DNA of 64,000 bases from Caulobacteraceae bacterium (GTDB taxonomy: Bacteria; Pseudomonadota; Alphaproteobacteria; Caulobacterales; Caulobacteraceae): contig JAFBAO010000051.1 of NCBI GenBank assembly GCA_019247715.1, positions 43,057 to 107,056 on the forward strand, read 5' to 3'. Made by a program: the position numbers and the translations under genes. Shown one piece after another: positions 35,096 to 43,964 of this stretch. The notes under the pieces were generated by a model. It did not search any database. It saw nothing but the letters and a program-made list of their open reading frames with translations, and was not told the origin of the DNA. The number at the start of each line of letters is the position of its first letter. The stretch's first letter is position 1.

Positions 35096-35782
35096 ATGGA
35101 AGTGGAGCAGATCGAGCCCGAAGGCTGGCGCGAGCCGCGACCGTTGCGCGAACCCTTGTTGACCGCGCCCTGGACCATCGTCGCCCTCAGCGGCGGGCTG
35201 GTGATCCTCTATGCGCTGCAGTGTCTCGCCCTCTCGCAAGCCCAGGTGGTCGCGCTCGGCCTATCGCCGGTGTCGCTGGCGACGGGGCGCTGGCAGGGGC
35301 TCTTCACCTCGCAGTTCCTGCATGCGAGCTGGGCCCATGTGCTGATGAACAGCGTCGCCGCCCTGGCCTTCGGGCCGCCCGTCGCGCGGCTTCTCGGAAC
35401 CGACGCGCGCGGCGCGGCGGTGTTCTTCGCCTTCTATCTGGCCTGCGGCGCCCTGGCGGGGCTGGGCTATGCGGGGCTCAATCCCCATCAGGCGGACGTC
35501 CTGGTGGGCGCCTCGGGGGCGGTGTCGGGACTGTTGGGCGCCGCTTCACGGCTCATCCAGGGCCACGGCCGCATCGGGCCGCTGCTGGGCTCGACGGTGG
35601 TGGGCATGGCGATCGCCTGGGCCATCGTCAACGTCATCCTCGGAGTCTCGGGCCTGACCCCCGGCGCCGCGGGCCTGCCGGTGGCCTGGCAGGCCCACCT
35701 GGCCGGCTATGCGGCCGGAGCGTTGCTGATCGGGCCCTTCGCCCGTTTGGCGGGATTGGGTGACGGCGCCTTCGCAAGATAG
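35096..35782 (+). CDS. Rhomboid family intramembrane serine protease
   Basis: A 228-aa protein with about six membrane segments. The catalytic Ser is S140 in LVGASGAVSG and the catalytic His is H201 in WQAHLAGYAAG. HASWAHVLMNS (residues 77-87) is the conserved H-x-x-x-N-loop region. It cleaves substrates within the membrane; the substrate is unknown. The ATG has AACGAGGA immediately before it. It is divergent from hfaA, so it is not part of the holdfast operon. Confidence 0.9.
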   Translation: MEVEQIEPEGWREPRPLREPLLTAPWTIVALSGGLVILYALQCLALSQAQVVALGLSPVSLATGRWQGLFTSQFLHASWAHVLMNSVAALAFGPPVARLLGTDARGAAVFFAFYLACGALAGLGYAGLNPHQADVLVGASGAVSGLLGAASRLIQGHGRIGPLLGSTVVGMAIAWAIVNVILGVSGLTPGAAGLPVAWQAHLAGYAAGALLIGPFARLAGLGDGAFAR

Positions 35783-35911
35783 ATCCACGGCTACGACTTT
35801 TCGTTGGGTCGTCAAAGTAAAGACAACGCAAACGAGCTTTCGCACTTGTGCGTTGATTCGCGCTTCGATCGGCGCGACCCTCGCTCGCGGATGGGAACGA
35901 GGGAGGAATTC

Positions 35912-36340
35912 ATGCTTGTGTCCCAGATCCTCAAGGAGAAGGGCGACATGGTCTTCACCGCATCGCCCTCGGAAACGGTCGCGGCCGCCGCCGCCTTGCT
36001 CCACGCGCGGCGGGTGGGGGCGATGGTGGTGCTTGACGAGGGCGAGGAGGTGGTCGGCATCGTCTCCGAGCGCGACATCGTCCGGGTGGTGGCCGAGAAG
36101 GGCGCCGAAGCCCTCACTCTGAAAGTGGCCGACTGCATGACCCGCGACGTGGTCTTCGCCAGCCCTCAGGAGACCGTGGATTCGCTTCTGGGCCGGATGA
36201 CCGACCGGCGGATCAGGCACCTGCCGGTGCTCAAGGACGGGCGGCTGATCGGCATCATCTCGATCGGCGACCTGGTGAAGAGCAAGATCGCCGAGACGGT
36301 GGCCGAAGCGGAGGGGCTGAAGGCCTACATCTCCGCATAA
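35912..36340 (+). CDS. Tandem CBS-domain protein
   Basis: A 142-aa protein made only of two CBS domains. The first covers about residues 10-68 (GAMVVLDEGEEVVGIVSERDIVR) and the second about 75-135 (RIRHLPVLKDGRLIGIISIGDLVK). Such proteins bind adenosyl ligands and regulate unknown partners. GGGAGGAATTC precedes the ATG. A longer upstream frame exists but contains no domain. It is followed by crcB on the same strand (56 bp). Confidence 0.9.
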   Translation: MLVSQILKEKGDMVFTASPSETVAAAAALLHARRVGAMVVLDEGEEVVGIVSERDIVRVVAEKGAEALTLKVADCMTRDVVFASPQETVDSLLGRMTDRRIRHLPVLKDGRLIGIISIGDLVKSKIAETVAEAEGLKAYISA

Positions 36341-36396
36341 GGACGCTTGGGCGCCTTCCCCCGATCCGGTAAGGCTGGACGCCGGAGCGGCGGGGA

Positions 36397-36804
36397 ATGG
36401 CGGAGCTGAAGGCTTATCTTTGGATCGCCGTCGGGGGCGCGATCGGCAGCGTCGCGCGCTACGCGTGCTCGAGCCTGGTGGCGGGTTGGTTCGGGGAGGC
36501 GTTCCCGTGGGGGACGCTGCTGGTGAACGTCTCCGGCTCCTTCGTGATCGGCTTCTTCGCCATGGCCAGCGGCCCGGATGGGCGCCTGCTGGTGAGCGGC
36601 CAGCTGCGCCAATTCGTCATGATCGGCCTCTGCGGCGGCTATACGACCTTCTCCTCGTTCAGCCTCCAGACCCTGACGCTGGCGCAGGACGGGAGCGTCG
36701 GCCGCGCCGGCCTCAACGTCCTCTCCTCGGTCGTGCTATGCTTGGCGGCGGTTTGGCTCGGATACGCGGCGGCCGTTTCCATGAGCGGCCTGCGGGCGAG
36801 GTGA
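36397..36804 (+). CDS. crcB: Fluoride exporter CrcB/Fluc
   Basis: A 135-aa protein with four membrane segments. GAIGSVARYACS lies near the N-terminus, WGTLLVNVSGSFVIGFF carries the conserved Asn, and GLCGGYTTFSSFS carries the Phe-box and Na+ site. It works as an antiparallel dimer in the inner membrane that lets fluoride out of the cell. The DUF190 gene follows after 3 bp, a common pairing. No fluoride-riboswitch consensus is evident in the short space upstream. Confidence 0.94.
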   Translation: MAELKAYLWIAVGGAIGSVARYACSSLVAGWFGEAFPWGTLLVNVSGSFVIGFFAMASGPDGRLLVSGQLRQFVMIGLCGGYTTFSSFSLQTLTLAQDGSVGRAGLNVLSSVVLCLAAVWLGYAAAVSMSGLRAR

Positions 36805-36807
36805 GAG

Positions 36808-37167
36808 ATGCAGGCGCCTCGACAAGCCGTCCTCCTTCGGATCTACACCGAGGAGGGCAAGATGAACGGGGGCCGGCCCCTCTACGAGGACATCGTGATG
36901 AAGGCCCGCGCGGCGAAGATCGCCGGCGCGACGGTGCTGCGGGGCCCCATGGGCTACGGTCTGCACGCCAAGATCCACACCGCCAAGATCCTCGACCTCT
37001 CGGCCAAGCTGCCCCTGGTGATCGAGATGGTGGACGACGAGGAGAAGATTCGCGGTTTCCTCGCCGAGCTGGGCGCCATGCACGACCTTGGCCTGGTCAC
37101 GCTGGAGAAGGTTGAAGTGGTCCATTACGGAAGCCGCCAGGACGTGCAGGGCTCCGATCCGGGCTAA
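36808..37167 (+). CDS. DUF190 domain protein
   Basis: A 119-aa protein. AVLLRIYTEEGKMNGGRPLYEDIVMKAR, split by a short turn, and the later GATVLRGPMGYGLHAKIHTAKIL are DUF190 hallmarks. The fold resembles GlnB/PII-like trimers. The gene is commonly placed beside crcB, as here (3 bp gap, GTGAGAG before the ATG), suggesting a regulatory or accessory role in fluoride handling. The role has not been shown. Confidence 0.9.
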   Translation: MQAPRQAVLLRIYTEEGKMNGGRPLYEDIVMKARAAKIAGATVLRGPMGYGLHAKIHTAKILDLSAKLPLVIEMVDDEEKIRGFLAELGAMHDLGLVTLEKVEVVHYGSRQDVQGSDPG

Positions 37168-37202
37168 CCGCGTCTTAGCCCATCGCCCGCTAGGGTTCGC
37201 CC

Positions 37203-38180
37203 ATGAACGCTGCCACAGACGTCCTCCCCGGCGTTACCCCGGCCGCCGGCTTCGGGCGCCGGCTGCTCCCGCCGGGCGATCCGCTCGAGGGCGCGGCCTT
37301 CGACGCAGTCTTCGAGCAGAAGATCAAGCCCGGGCTGGTCCGCTGCGAGGCGGAGCGGCGCGGGGCGGTGAAGACCTTCGTCCTGGCCCTCTGCGCCGCC
37401 GCGATGCTGGCGTTCCTCGAATTGGCGCTGTGGCCGAAGACGTTTCCCGCCGGCCGCCTGCAGGCCTACGTCATCGTCTTCTCGGCGGCCGCGGTGGCGG
37501 CGCTCGGCTACGTTCCGGTCCGGAAGGTGGCCAGGGAAGCCAAGCTGGGGGTTATCCAGTCGCTCTGCGAGCCCCTCGGCGTCCGCTACGCGCCTTCCTG
37601 CGCGGCGGCCCCGGCCTTCGACACCTTCCTCGGGTTGAAGCTTCTGCCGCGGCCCGACGGCAAGGCCTTCGAGGACCTGTTCAGCGGCCGACGCGGCGTG
37701 GTGGACTTCGACCTCTGCGACGCCACCCTCACTCAGGGCTCGGGAAAGAACCGACGCACCGTGTTCCGGGGCCAGCTCATCCGCCTGACCCTGCCGCGCC
37801 GGCGGCTGTCCACGACGGTGGTGCTGAGGAACTCGGGCTGGCTCGCCCGCTTCGAATGCCCGGCCGGCCTGCGGGCCGTCGGGCTGGAGGATCCGGTCTT
37901 CAACAAGGCGTTCGCCGTCTTTGGCTCCGACCAGGTGGAGGCGCGCGAGATCCTGACCCCGACCTTCATGCAGAAGCTCGTGGATCTCGAAAGCGCGTAT
38001 GCCGGCAAGCACCTGCGCTACGCCTTCACCGACGCCGAGCTGCTGATCGCCGTCGAGGGGGGCGACCGGTTCGAGATCGGCGGCATGTTCACGACTCTGG
38101 TGGACCGCGCCCGGGTGGAGGGGGTCGCCCAGGACCTCGAGCAGGTCTTCGAGCTCATCGACGAGGCGGTCCCCGCCTGA
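37203..38180 (+). CDS. DUF3137 membrane protein
   Basis: A 325-aa protein with two membrane segments near the N-terminus (about residues 57-76 and 86-104), then a large cytoplasmic domain. The DUF3137-type blocks are FDTFLGLKLLPRPDGKAFEDLF, GVVDFDLCDATLTQGSGKNR, VFRGQLIRL and EAREILTPTFMQKLVDLE. The function of the family is unknown. It is convergent with the NnrU gene (4 bp between the stops). Confidence 0.8.
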   Translation: MNAATDVLPGVTPAAGFGRRLLPPGDPLEGAAFDAVFEQKIKPGLVRCEAERRGAVKTFVLALCAAAMLAFLELALWPKTFPAGRLQAYVIVFSAAAVAALGYVPVRKVAREAKLGVIQSLCEPLGVRYAPSCAAAPAFDTFLGLKLLPRPDGKAFEDLFSGRRGVVDFDLCDATLTQGSGKNRRTVFRGQLIRLTLPRRRLSTTVVLRNSGWLARFECPAGLRAVGLEDPVFNKAFAVFGSDQVEAREILTPTFMQKLVDLESAYAGKHLRYAFTDAELLIAVEGGDRFEIGGMFTTLVDRARVEGVAQDLEQVFELIDEAVPA

Positions 38181-38184
38181 GGGG

Positions 38185-38880
38185 TCAGCGCCAGGGCAGG
38201 GGCGAGACTTTGAAGGCGTAGGGGTGCACGAAGATCAACCCTGCCCAGATCAGCCCCGCCAGCCCGATGCGCCACGCGCCGATCTCGCCGAGCTTCAGGG
38301 ATTGGCGGCCTTGCAGGATGGCGGCGAAGGGGGCGGCGGAGGTCTGGCCCGCGAAGGCGGCCCATTTCTCGCCGAGCGCCCGGCGGCGCTTGGCGTCGAT
38401 GCTGTAGGGCCCGGCCGCCGCCAGGACGAACAGGGCGCCGAAGAGGACGAGGCTGGCGGCGTCGCCGTTGACCATCAGATGGCCGCCCGCCCAGATCGCA
38501 ACGCCCCAGAGGAAGGGATGGCGGGTGATGCGCAACACGCCCTTCACCAGATCGGGCCGCTCGAGCGCCCCTTCCTGACGGACGCTGCCCGGGTTCGGGG
38601 TCGTAAGGCCGGCGACGACCAGGAAGACGGAGGCGAGCATCAGCAAGAGCTGGATCCACTTGGTCGATGGCTGGGCGGCCCAGAACACCGGATCCTCGCC
38701 GCGCCGGGCGGCGACGTAGGCGAACCCCATCCAGGCGAGGATCGCAATGCTGGCGAGCGCGAAGAGGCCCATGTAGGGACCCGGCCCAAGCCTCGCGGTC
38801 AGGACGTCGCGGGCGCGCGTGCCGGAGATCAGGAGATGGATGAGGACGAAGGCGGCCGCCGCCGCGATCAGCCCGGTCAT
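38185..38880 (-). CDS. NnrU family membrane protein
   Basis: A 231-aa protein with six or seven hydrophobic segments and the NnrU features HLLISGTRARDVLTARLG and KGVLRITRHPFLWGVAIWAGGHLMVNGD, the last being an ICMT/NnrU-like His-Pro loop. NnrU is linked to denitrification in some bacteria, but most homologues, like this one, lie away from nitrogen-oxide genes. It is a homologue in a neutral context; function uncertain. It starts 23 bp after the upstream hypothetical gene. Confidence 0.88.
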   Translation of the reverse strand: MTGLIAAAAAFVLIHLLISGTRARDVLTARLGPGPYMGLFALASIAILAWMGFAYVAARRGEDPVFWAAQPSTKWIQLLLMLASVFLVVAGLTTPNPGSVRQEGALERPDLVKGVLRITRHPFLWGVAIWAGGHLMVNGDAASLVLFGALFVLAAAGPYSIDAKRRRALGEKWAAFAGQTSAAPFAAILQGRQSLKLGEIGAWRIGLAGLIWAGLIFVHPYAFKVSPLPWR

Positions 38881-38903
38881 GAGCGCCTCCTTGGGCTCTC
38901 CGC

Positions 38904-39533
38904 CTAGAACGGCGGCTCCTCCTCGTCGTACTCGAAGAGATCCTCGGTCTCAGGTTCTGCTTCCTCGGCGGCCGGGCTGGGCGCGGGTTCGGGGCGCCGG
39001 ACGCCGAGGCCGGTGCGCCGGAGCACCGCCTCGATCCGCCCGAGCCACCGGTTGCCCTCGGCCAGCGCCGCCGAGGCCTGCGGCGGCGCGGCGCGCGAGG
39101 GGCGTCCCGGAGGCCAGAGCTCGAGCTCGAAATCCGGATGCAGGGGATCGTCGAACAGCAGCCGAAGCCGCACCTCGGCGTCGGGCCGGGCGGCGCGGTC
39201 CAGCGCCTTGCGGGTCGCACCCCGCCGGACCCGGGCGACCACCTGGCCGTCGAGCGTCAGCTCCGCGCCGAGCAGCTCGCCCAGGCCGTAGAGCAGGCAC
39301 CAGCCGCCGGCGCTCCAGGCGACGGCCATCCGGCCGCCCGCGAGGCTGATGGCGGCGCCCTTGCCGTAGCCGTAGGCGACCAGGAACGCGTCCGGCGGCT
39401 GTCCGAGCACCCGGCGGAAGGCCCGCGCCAGGCGCCGTTCCTCGGCCATCGACCAGGCGGCGAGCGCCGCCAGGAAGGTGAGGGCGGCGCCTGCCAGCGC
39501 GATCAAGAGGACAAGCCGCAAGAGCTCGCTCAT
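38904..39533 (-). CDS. Membrane-anchored hypothetical protein
   Basis: A 209-aa protein: one N-terminal membrane segment (LLRLVLLIALAGAALTFLAA), then a cytoplasmic domain beginning MAEERRLARAFRRVLG with PPDAFLVAYGYGKGAAISLAGGRM, and an acidic tail (ETEDLFEYDEEEPP). The family is not recognised. The middle resembles a small beta-rich ligand domain, and the frame has convincing coding composition. It lies between NnrU and xthA on the same strand. Confidence 0.68.
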   Translation of the reverse strand: MSELLRLVLLIALAGAALTFLAALAAWSMAEERRLARAFRRVLGQPPDAFLVAYGYGKGAAISLAGGRMAVAWSAGGWCLLYGLGELLGAELTLDGQVVARVRRGATRKALDRAARPDAEVRLRLLFDDPLHPDFELELWPPGRPSRAAPPQASAALAEGNRWLGRIEAVLRRTGLGVRRPEPAPSPAAEEAEPETEDLFEYDEEEPPF

Positions 39534-39582
39534 GGCGCGAGGCTAGCGAGAGTCTCCGGCCTTGGCGAGGCGGACAGCGGCG

Positions 39583-40365
39583 CTAGCCCAGATCGAGCTC
39601 CGCCACCACCGGCACGTGGTCCGACGGCTTGTCCATGCCCCGCGCGTCGCGGTGGATCAGCACCCCGGTCAGCCGGTCGGCGGCCTGGGGCGAGAGCAGC
39701 AGGTGGTCGATCCGGATCCCGTGGTTCCGACGCCAGGCGCCGGCCTGGTAGTCCCAGAAGGTGTAGCCGCCGGGCGCGCCGTCGACCTCCATGTAGGCGT
39801 CGGTGAGGCCCAGCCACCTCAGCCGACGGAACGCCGCCCGGGTCTCGGGCTGGAACAGGGCGTCGCCCATCCAGGAGGCCGGGTTGTCGCAGTCCTGGGG
39901 CTCGGGGATCACGTTGTAGTCGCCGGCCAGGACCAGAGGCTCCTCCAGCGCCAGGAGCTCGCCTGCGTGGCAGGCCAGCCGGTCCATCCAGCGAAGCTTG
40001 TAGACGAACTTCTCGGTCCCGATCGGATTGCCGTTGGGCAGGTAGATCGAGGCCACCCGCACCGGCCTTGCCGCCGACACCACCGCCTCGATGTAGCGGG
40101 CGTGGTCGTCGCCTTCATCGCCCGGAAGGCCCTTGCGGACGTCCTCCAGCGGGGTCTTCGAGAGCAGGGCGACGCCGTTGTAGGATTTCTGCCCGTGCAG
40201 GGCGAGGTTGTAGCCCAGCTGCTCGAACTCCGCGGCCGGGAACTTTTCGTCGACGCACTTGATCTCCTGCAGGCAGGCCACGTCCGGCTGCTCGACGCGG
40301 AACCAGGCGAGCACCGTCTCCAGGCGCGCCCCGATCGAGTTGACGTTCCAGGTGGCGATCCGCAT
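39583..40365 (-). CDS. xthA: Exodeoxyribonuclease III
   Basis: A 260-aa AP endonuclease/3'-exonuclease of base-excision repair. The family's blocks are present: MRIATWNVNSIGARL (metal Asn), CLQEIKCVD with the catalytic Glu, YLPNGNPIGTEKFVYK, VLAGDYNVIPEPQD, GIRIDHLLLS and KPSDHVPVVAEL with the catalytic Asp-His. Length and order fit bacterial ExoIII. It is followed by a hypothetical gene downstream and lies 38 bp from the erpA stop. Confidence 0.95.
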   Translation of the reverse strand: MRIATWNVNSIGARLETVLAWFRVEQPDVACLQEIKCVDEKFPAAEFEQLGYNLALHGQKSYNGVALLSKTPLEDVRKGLPGDEGDDHARYIEAVVSAARPVRVASIYLPNGNPIGTEKFVYKLRWMDRLACHAGELLALEEPLVLAGDYNVIPEPQDCDNPASWMGDALFQPETRAAFRRLRWLGLTDAYMEVDGAPGGYTFWDYQAGAWRRNHGIRIDHLLLSPQAADRLTGVLIHRDARGMDKPSDHVPVVAELDLG

Positions 40366-40403
40366 GGCCTAGCCGCGTCCCCCTTGCCGGGTCAGGTCGG
40401 AGC

Positions 40404-40736
40404 TCAGATCGAGAAGCTGACGCCGCAGCCGCAGCTCGACTTGGCGTTGGGGTTCTTGACCCGGAACTCGGCGGCGGCGAGCTCGTCGGCGAAGTCGATC
40501 TCCGAGCCCGACAGCAGCGCCAGCGAGACCACGTCCACCAGGGCCGCCGCCCCGTCGCGCTCGATCTTCAGGTCGTCGGCCTCGGCCTCCTCGACGAGGT
40601 CGAACCGGTACTGGAAGCCAGAGCAGCCGCCCCCCTCCACGGCCACCCGCAGCATCAGCGGGCGCCCCTCGGCGGCGGCGATGGCCTTGAGGCGGCGGGC
40701 GGCGGCGGGGGAGAGGGTGACGGGAGCCTGGGTCAT
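40404..40736 (-). CDS. erpA: Iron-sulfur cluster insertion protein ErpA
   Basis: A 110-aa A-type carrier. The three conserved Cys are C38 (GGGCSGFQY), C102 and C104 (SSCGCGVSF). It receives Fe-S clusters from the scaffold and delivers them to apo-enzymes. The usual family length of about 110 aa fits the ATG chosen. It is divergent from dgt with 74 bp between them; a possible promoter of the -35/-10 type lies in that gap. Confidence 0.92.
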   Translation of the reverse strand: MTQAPVTLSPAAARRLKAIAAAEGRPLMLRVAVEGGGCSGFQYRFDLVEEAEADDLKIERDGAAALVDVVSLALLSGSEIDFADELAAAEFRVKNPNAKSSCGCGVSFSI

Positions 40737-40762
40737 GGAACTTTGGATTCGGATCTCGCCCT

Positions 40763-40790
40763 TATATGAGGAGCGTCGGCCCGAGGGCAA
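40763..40790 (-). promoter_or_regulatory. Possible promoter of erpA
   Basis: On the minus strand TTGCCC and CATATA are separated by 16 bp and lie 27 bp upstream of the erpA start. Both boxes fit a housekeeping promoter only partly, but the AT-rich CATATA is exceptional in this GC-rich gap. Confidence 0.33.
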
Positions 40791-40810
40791 AGAGGCGCGA
40801 GCGTGCAGCA

Positions 40811-41995
40811 ATGAAGGAGGGGCCCCAGAGCCTTCGGAAGGCCGCCTTCGGGGAGGACTGGCGGGTCTCCCGCGGGCGCCGGCATCCAGAGCCGCAGAGC
40901 CGCAGCCGCACCCCCTTCGCCCGCGACCGCGACCGGATCATCCACACCTCCGCTTTCCGCCGGCTGAAGGAGAAGACCCAGGTCTTCGTCGCCCACGAGG
41001 GCGACCAGTTCCGCACCCGGCTCACCCATTCGCTGGAGGTGGCCCAGATCGCCCGCTCGATCGCCAACGCCATGGGGCTGGATTCGGATCTGGCCGAAAC
41101 CGTCGCCCTCGCCCATGACCTCGGCCACCCGCCTTTTGCGCACGCCGGCGAGGAGGAGCTGGAGCGCCAGATGGCGGCGTTCGGCGGCTTCGACCACAAC
41201 GTCCAGACCTTCCGGGTGGTGACCGAGCTCGAGCGCCGCTACCCGGCGTTTCTGGGGCTGAACCTCACCTGGGAGACCCTGGAGGGGGTGGTCAAGCACA
41301 ACGGCCCGGTCACCGGCCAGCTGGAGCGGCCGGTGTGGCGCTCGATCCTCGCCTTCGACGCCGAATTTCCGCTGGATCTCGGCGGCTGGCCCTCCGCCGA
41401 GGCGCAGGTCGCGGCGCTTTCCGACGACATCGCCTACAGCAACCACGACGTGGACGACGGGCTGGAGGCGGGGCTCTTCCGGCTGGAGGAGCTTGAGGCG
41501 GTCCCCCTGATCGGTCCGATCCTGAAGAGCGTCCGCCGCGACTATCCGGACCTCGACGAGCGGCTTACCCGGCTGGAAGCGGTGCGGCGGATGATCGGGG
41601 CGATGGTGAACGACGTGCTGGCCGAGACCGCGGCCCGCGCCGAGGCCGCCGGCCTCGCCTCGCCGGCGGACGTGCGGGCCCTCGGGGCGCCGCTGGTCGC
41701 CTTCAGCCGCGGGATGACCGAGGATCTGGCGCGGCTGCGCGCGTTCCTCCACGAACGGATGTACCGTCACTGGCGCGTCAATCGGACGCGCAGCCAGGCG
41801 CGCCGCATTCTGGCCGAGATGTTCGCGCTGTTCCAGGCCGAGCCCGACGTCCTGCCGGACGGCTGGAGCCGGCGCGCCGAGGGGCTTTCGGAGGCCGATC
41901 GGGCGCGGGTGGTCTGCGACTACATCGCCGGCATGACGGACCGGTTCGCCATCGAGGAACATCGCAAGCTTTTCCAGCTCGACGTGTGGCGCTGA
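40811..41995 (+). CDS. dgt: Deoxyguanosinetriphosphate triphosphohydrolase-like protein
   Basis: A 394-aa HD-domain protein that splits dNTPs into deoxynucleoside and triphosphate. H73 (RLTHSLEV) and the H102-D103 pair ([14 protein letters not shown]) form the metal site; EGVVKHNGP and [13 protein letters not shown] are further dGTPase blocks. It belongs to the shorter type without the long insertion of E. coli Dgt. It is divergent from erpA. An ATG 15 codons earlier gives only Arg-rich residues, so this start is preferred. Confidence 0.93.
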   Translation: MKEGPQSLRKAAFGEDWRVSRGRRHPEPQSRSRTPFARDRDRIIHTSAFRRLKEKTQVFVAHEGDQFRTRLTHSLEVAQIARSIANAMGLDSDLAETVALAHDLGHPPFAHAGEEELERQMAAFGGFDHNVQTFRVVTELERRYPAFLGLNLTWETLEGVVKHNGPVTGQLERPVWRSILAFDAEFPLDLGGWPSAEAQVAALSDDIAYSNHDVDDGLEAGLFRLEELEAVPLIGPILKSVRRDYPDLDERLTRLEAVRRMIGAMVNDVLAETAARAEAAGLASPADVRALGAPLVAFSRGMTEDLARLRAFLHERMYRHWRVNRTRSQARRILAEMFALFQAEPDVLPDGWSRRAEGLSEADRARVVCDYIAGMTDRFAIEEHRKLFQLDVWR

Positions 41996-42066
41996 CCCTG
42001 GCCGGGTGCGGCGCGCCCCGGCTCAGAATAGACTTGCGGCCAACGCGATTCGCCGGGAACGCCCTG

Positions 42067-42945
42067 ATGTCCGATCACGACCGTGGCCCCTATACGCCCC
42101 GCTCCGAGGCGCCATTGGCCTTCGATCCGCGCCGGCCGGTGCGGGGCGCCGGTCCGGTCCCGCTGACCCTGATCGTCAGCGGCCTCGTCCTCGTGGCGCT
42201 GATCGGAGCGGTGGCCTTCGTCTACCGGGGCGGGGTCCGCCGGGCGGACCAGCCTCCCGCCCCCGTCGGCCAGCCGCTCACCGACATCAAGACCCCGGCG
42301 CCGCCGCCGGCCGCCGCCAACGACGTCGCCGCCGGCCTCTCGGTCTACCGGACCGACGGCGGCGCGCCGGCCGCATCCGCCAACGCGGCCGCTCCGACCC
42401 TCGCCCCGCCGCCGGAACAGCCGACGCTGGTGACCGCCACGCCGTCGACGCCCCCGGCGGCGCCCCCGGCGGTGGCCGCGCAGGCCGCCCCCCCGCCGCC
42501 GGCGCCGCCTGCCCCGCCCAAGGCGCCGGGCGCGGACGGCTCGCTCTCGCTGAACAACATCGAAGACACCGCCGCCGCACGGTCGGCCGCCGCGCGTCCG
42601 CCTGCGCCCAAAGCCAAGACGCCCGGACCCGACGGTTCGCTGTCGCTGGCCACCCTCGAGGACGCCGCCAGCGCCCGGGCGGCGCGGGCCGGCGGCCCGC
42701 CGGCGGGCGCGAGCTGGGTCCAGATCGGAGCGGTGTCGTCGCCGGACCTGGCCGACAAGGCCTGGCACGACCTCGCCCGCCTCGTCCCGGCGGCCATGGC
42801 CGGCAAGGGAGAGAAGGTCGAGGCCTTCTCCAAGGACGGCCGCAATCTCTACCGGACCTACGTCACCGGCTTCCGGGGCCGCGACCAGGCTCAGGCCTTC
42901 TGCGAAAAGCTGAAGGCGGCGGGCAAGGCCTGCCTGGTCAAATGA
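42067..42945 (+). CDS. SPOR-domain membrane protein
   Basis: A 292-aa protein: one membrane segment at about residues 36-56 (PLTLIVSGLVLVALIGAVAF), a Pro/Ala-rich linker, and a SPOR domain at about 215-290 (VQIGAVSSPDLADKAWHDL ... TGFRGRDQAQAFCEKLKAAG). SPOR domains bind denuded peptidoglycan at division sites. The linker holds a near-tandem 30-residue unit (GADGSLSLNNIEDTAAAR and GPDGSLSLATLEDAASAR). The last bases overlap nagZ (ATGA), so the two are translationally coupled. Confidence 0.88.
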   Translation: MSDHDRGPYTPRSEAPLAFDPRRPVRGAGPVPLTLIVSGLVLVALIGAVAFVYRGGVRRADQPPAPVGQPLTDIKTPAPPPAAANDVAAGLSVYRTDGGAPAASANAAAPTLAPPPEQPTLVTATPSTPPAAPPAVAAQAAPPPPAPPAPPKAPGADGSLSLNNIEDTAAARSAAARPPAPKAKTPGPDGSLSLATLEDAASARAARAGGPPAGASWVQIGAVSSPDLADKAWHDLARLVPAAMAGKGEKVEAFSKDGRNLYRTYVTGFRGRDQAQAFCEKLKAAGKACLVK

Positions 42946-43964
42946 GCCGGCTGGCGGCGATCTTCGGCTGCGCGGGACCGCGCCTCGGCGCCGACGAGGC
43001 GGCGTTCTTCCGCGACGCGCGTCCGTGGGGCTTCATCCTCTTCAAGCGCAACGTCGAGACGCCGGACCAGGTCAGGGCCCTCGTGGAGGCCCTGCGCGAG
43101 ACGGTGGGCGCGCCGGCGCCGGTGCTGATCGACCAGGAGGGCGGACGGGTGCAGCGCCTGGGACCGCCCCACTGGCCGCGCTATCCGCCCGGCCGAGCCT
43201 ACGGAGAGCTGCCCGCCAACGATCCGCTGATCCGCCGCGAGGTCGTGCGCCTGGGCGCCCGGTTGATGGCCCACGACCTCGCCGAGCTCGGGGTCAACGT
43301 CGATTGCGCCCCGGTGCTGGACGTGCCGGGCCCGGGCGCCCACGACGTGATCGGCGACCGGGCCTACGCGGCCGACGCCGAGGCGGTGGCGGTGCTCGGA
43401 CGCGCCGCCGCCGAGGGGCTGATCGCCGGGGGCGTCCTGCCGGTGATCAAGCACATGCCCGGCCACGGCCGCGCCCAGGCCGACAGCCACCAGCGCCTAC
43501 CGGTGGTGGCGGCGGCGATGGAGGCTTTGGAGGCGACCGATTTCGCGCCCTTCCGGGTCAATTCCGACATGCCCATGGGGATGACCGCCCATGTGGTCTA
43601 CACGGCCCTCGACCCCGAACGGCCAGCGACCTGCTCGCCGGCGGTGATCCGTAGGGTGATCCGCGGCGCCATCGGCTTCGACGGCCTGCTGATGACCGAC
43701 GACCTTTCCATGAAGGCGCTCAGCGGCGGGTTCGAGGCGCGCGCGCAAGCGGCGCTGGCGGCCGGCTGCGACGTGGCGCTTCACTGCAACGGCTCGATGG
43801 CCGAGATGAAGGCGGTGGCTGCGGGGGCGAGGCCGCTGGCGGGGGCGGCGGCGCGGCGGGCGAAGGCCGCGCTCGGGCGGCTCGCCAAAGCGCGCGAGCC
43901 GTTCGACGTGACGGCGGCGCGGGCGAGGTTCGCAGCCGCGTTCGAAGGGCGGTGGGCGGCGTGA
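42942..43964 (+). CDS. nagZ: Beta-N-acetylhexosaminidase
   Basis: A 340-aa family GH3 enzyme that removes N-acetylglucosamine from cell-wall fragments during recycling. The signatures are PVLIDQEGGRVQRL, the catalytic His region VIKHMPGHGRAQADSH, and the nucleophile Asp in GLLMTDDLSMKAL. Length and single-domain layout match NagZ of other alphaproteobacteria. It overlaps the SPOR gene by 4 bp and the scpA start by 4 bp (GTGA). Confidence 0.95.
   Translation: MSRLAAIFGCAGPRLGADEAAFFRDARPWGFILFKRNVETPDQVRALVEALRETVGAPAPVLIDQEGGRVQRLGPPHWPRYPPGRAYGELPANDPLIRREVVRLGARLMAHDLAELGVNVDCAPVLDVPGPGAHDVIGDRAYAADAEAVAVLGRAAAEGLIAGGVLPVIKHMPGHGRAQADSHQRLPVVAAAMEALEATDFAPFRVNSDMPMGMTAHVVYTALDPERPATCSPAVIRRVIRGAIGFDGLLMTDDLSMKALSGGFEARAQAALAAGCDVALHCNGSMAEMKAVAAGARPLAGAAARRAKAALGRLAKAREPFDVTAARARFAAAFEGRWAA

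Noticed and set aside
36341..36396. Fluoride riboswitch before crcB
   Set aside because: The short gap lacks the conserved pseudoknot and GATGGC-type bases of the crcB motif.
38185..38880. Denitrification locus based on NnrU
   Set aside because: No nitrite or nitric oxide reductase gene is nearby; NnrU homologues occur widely without denitrification.
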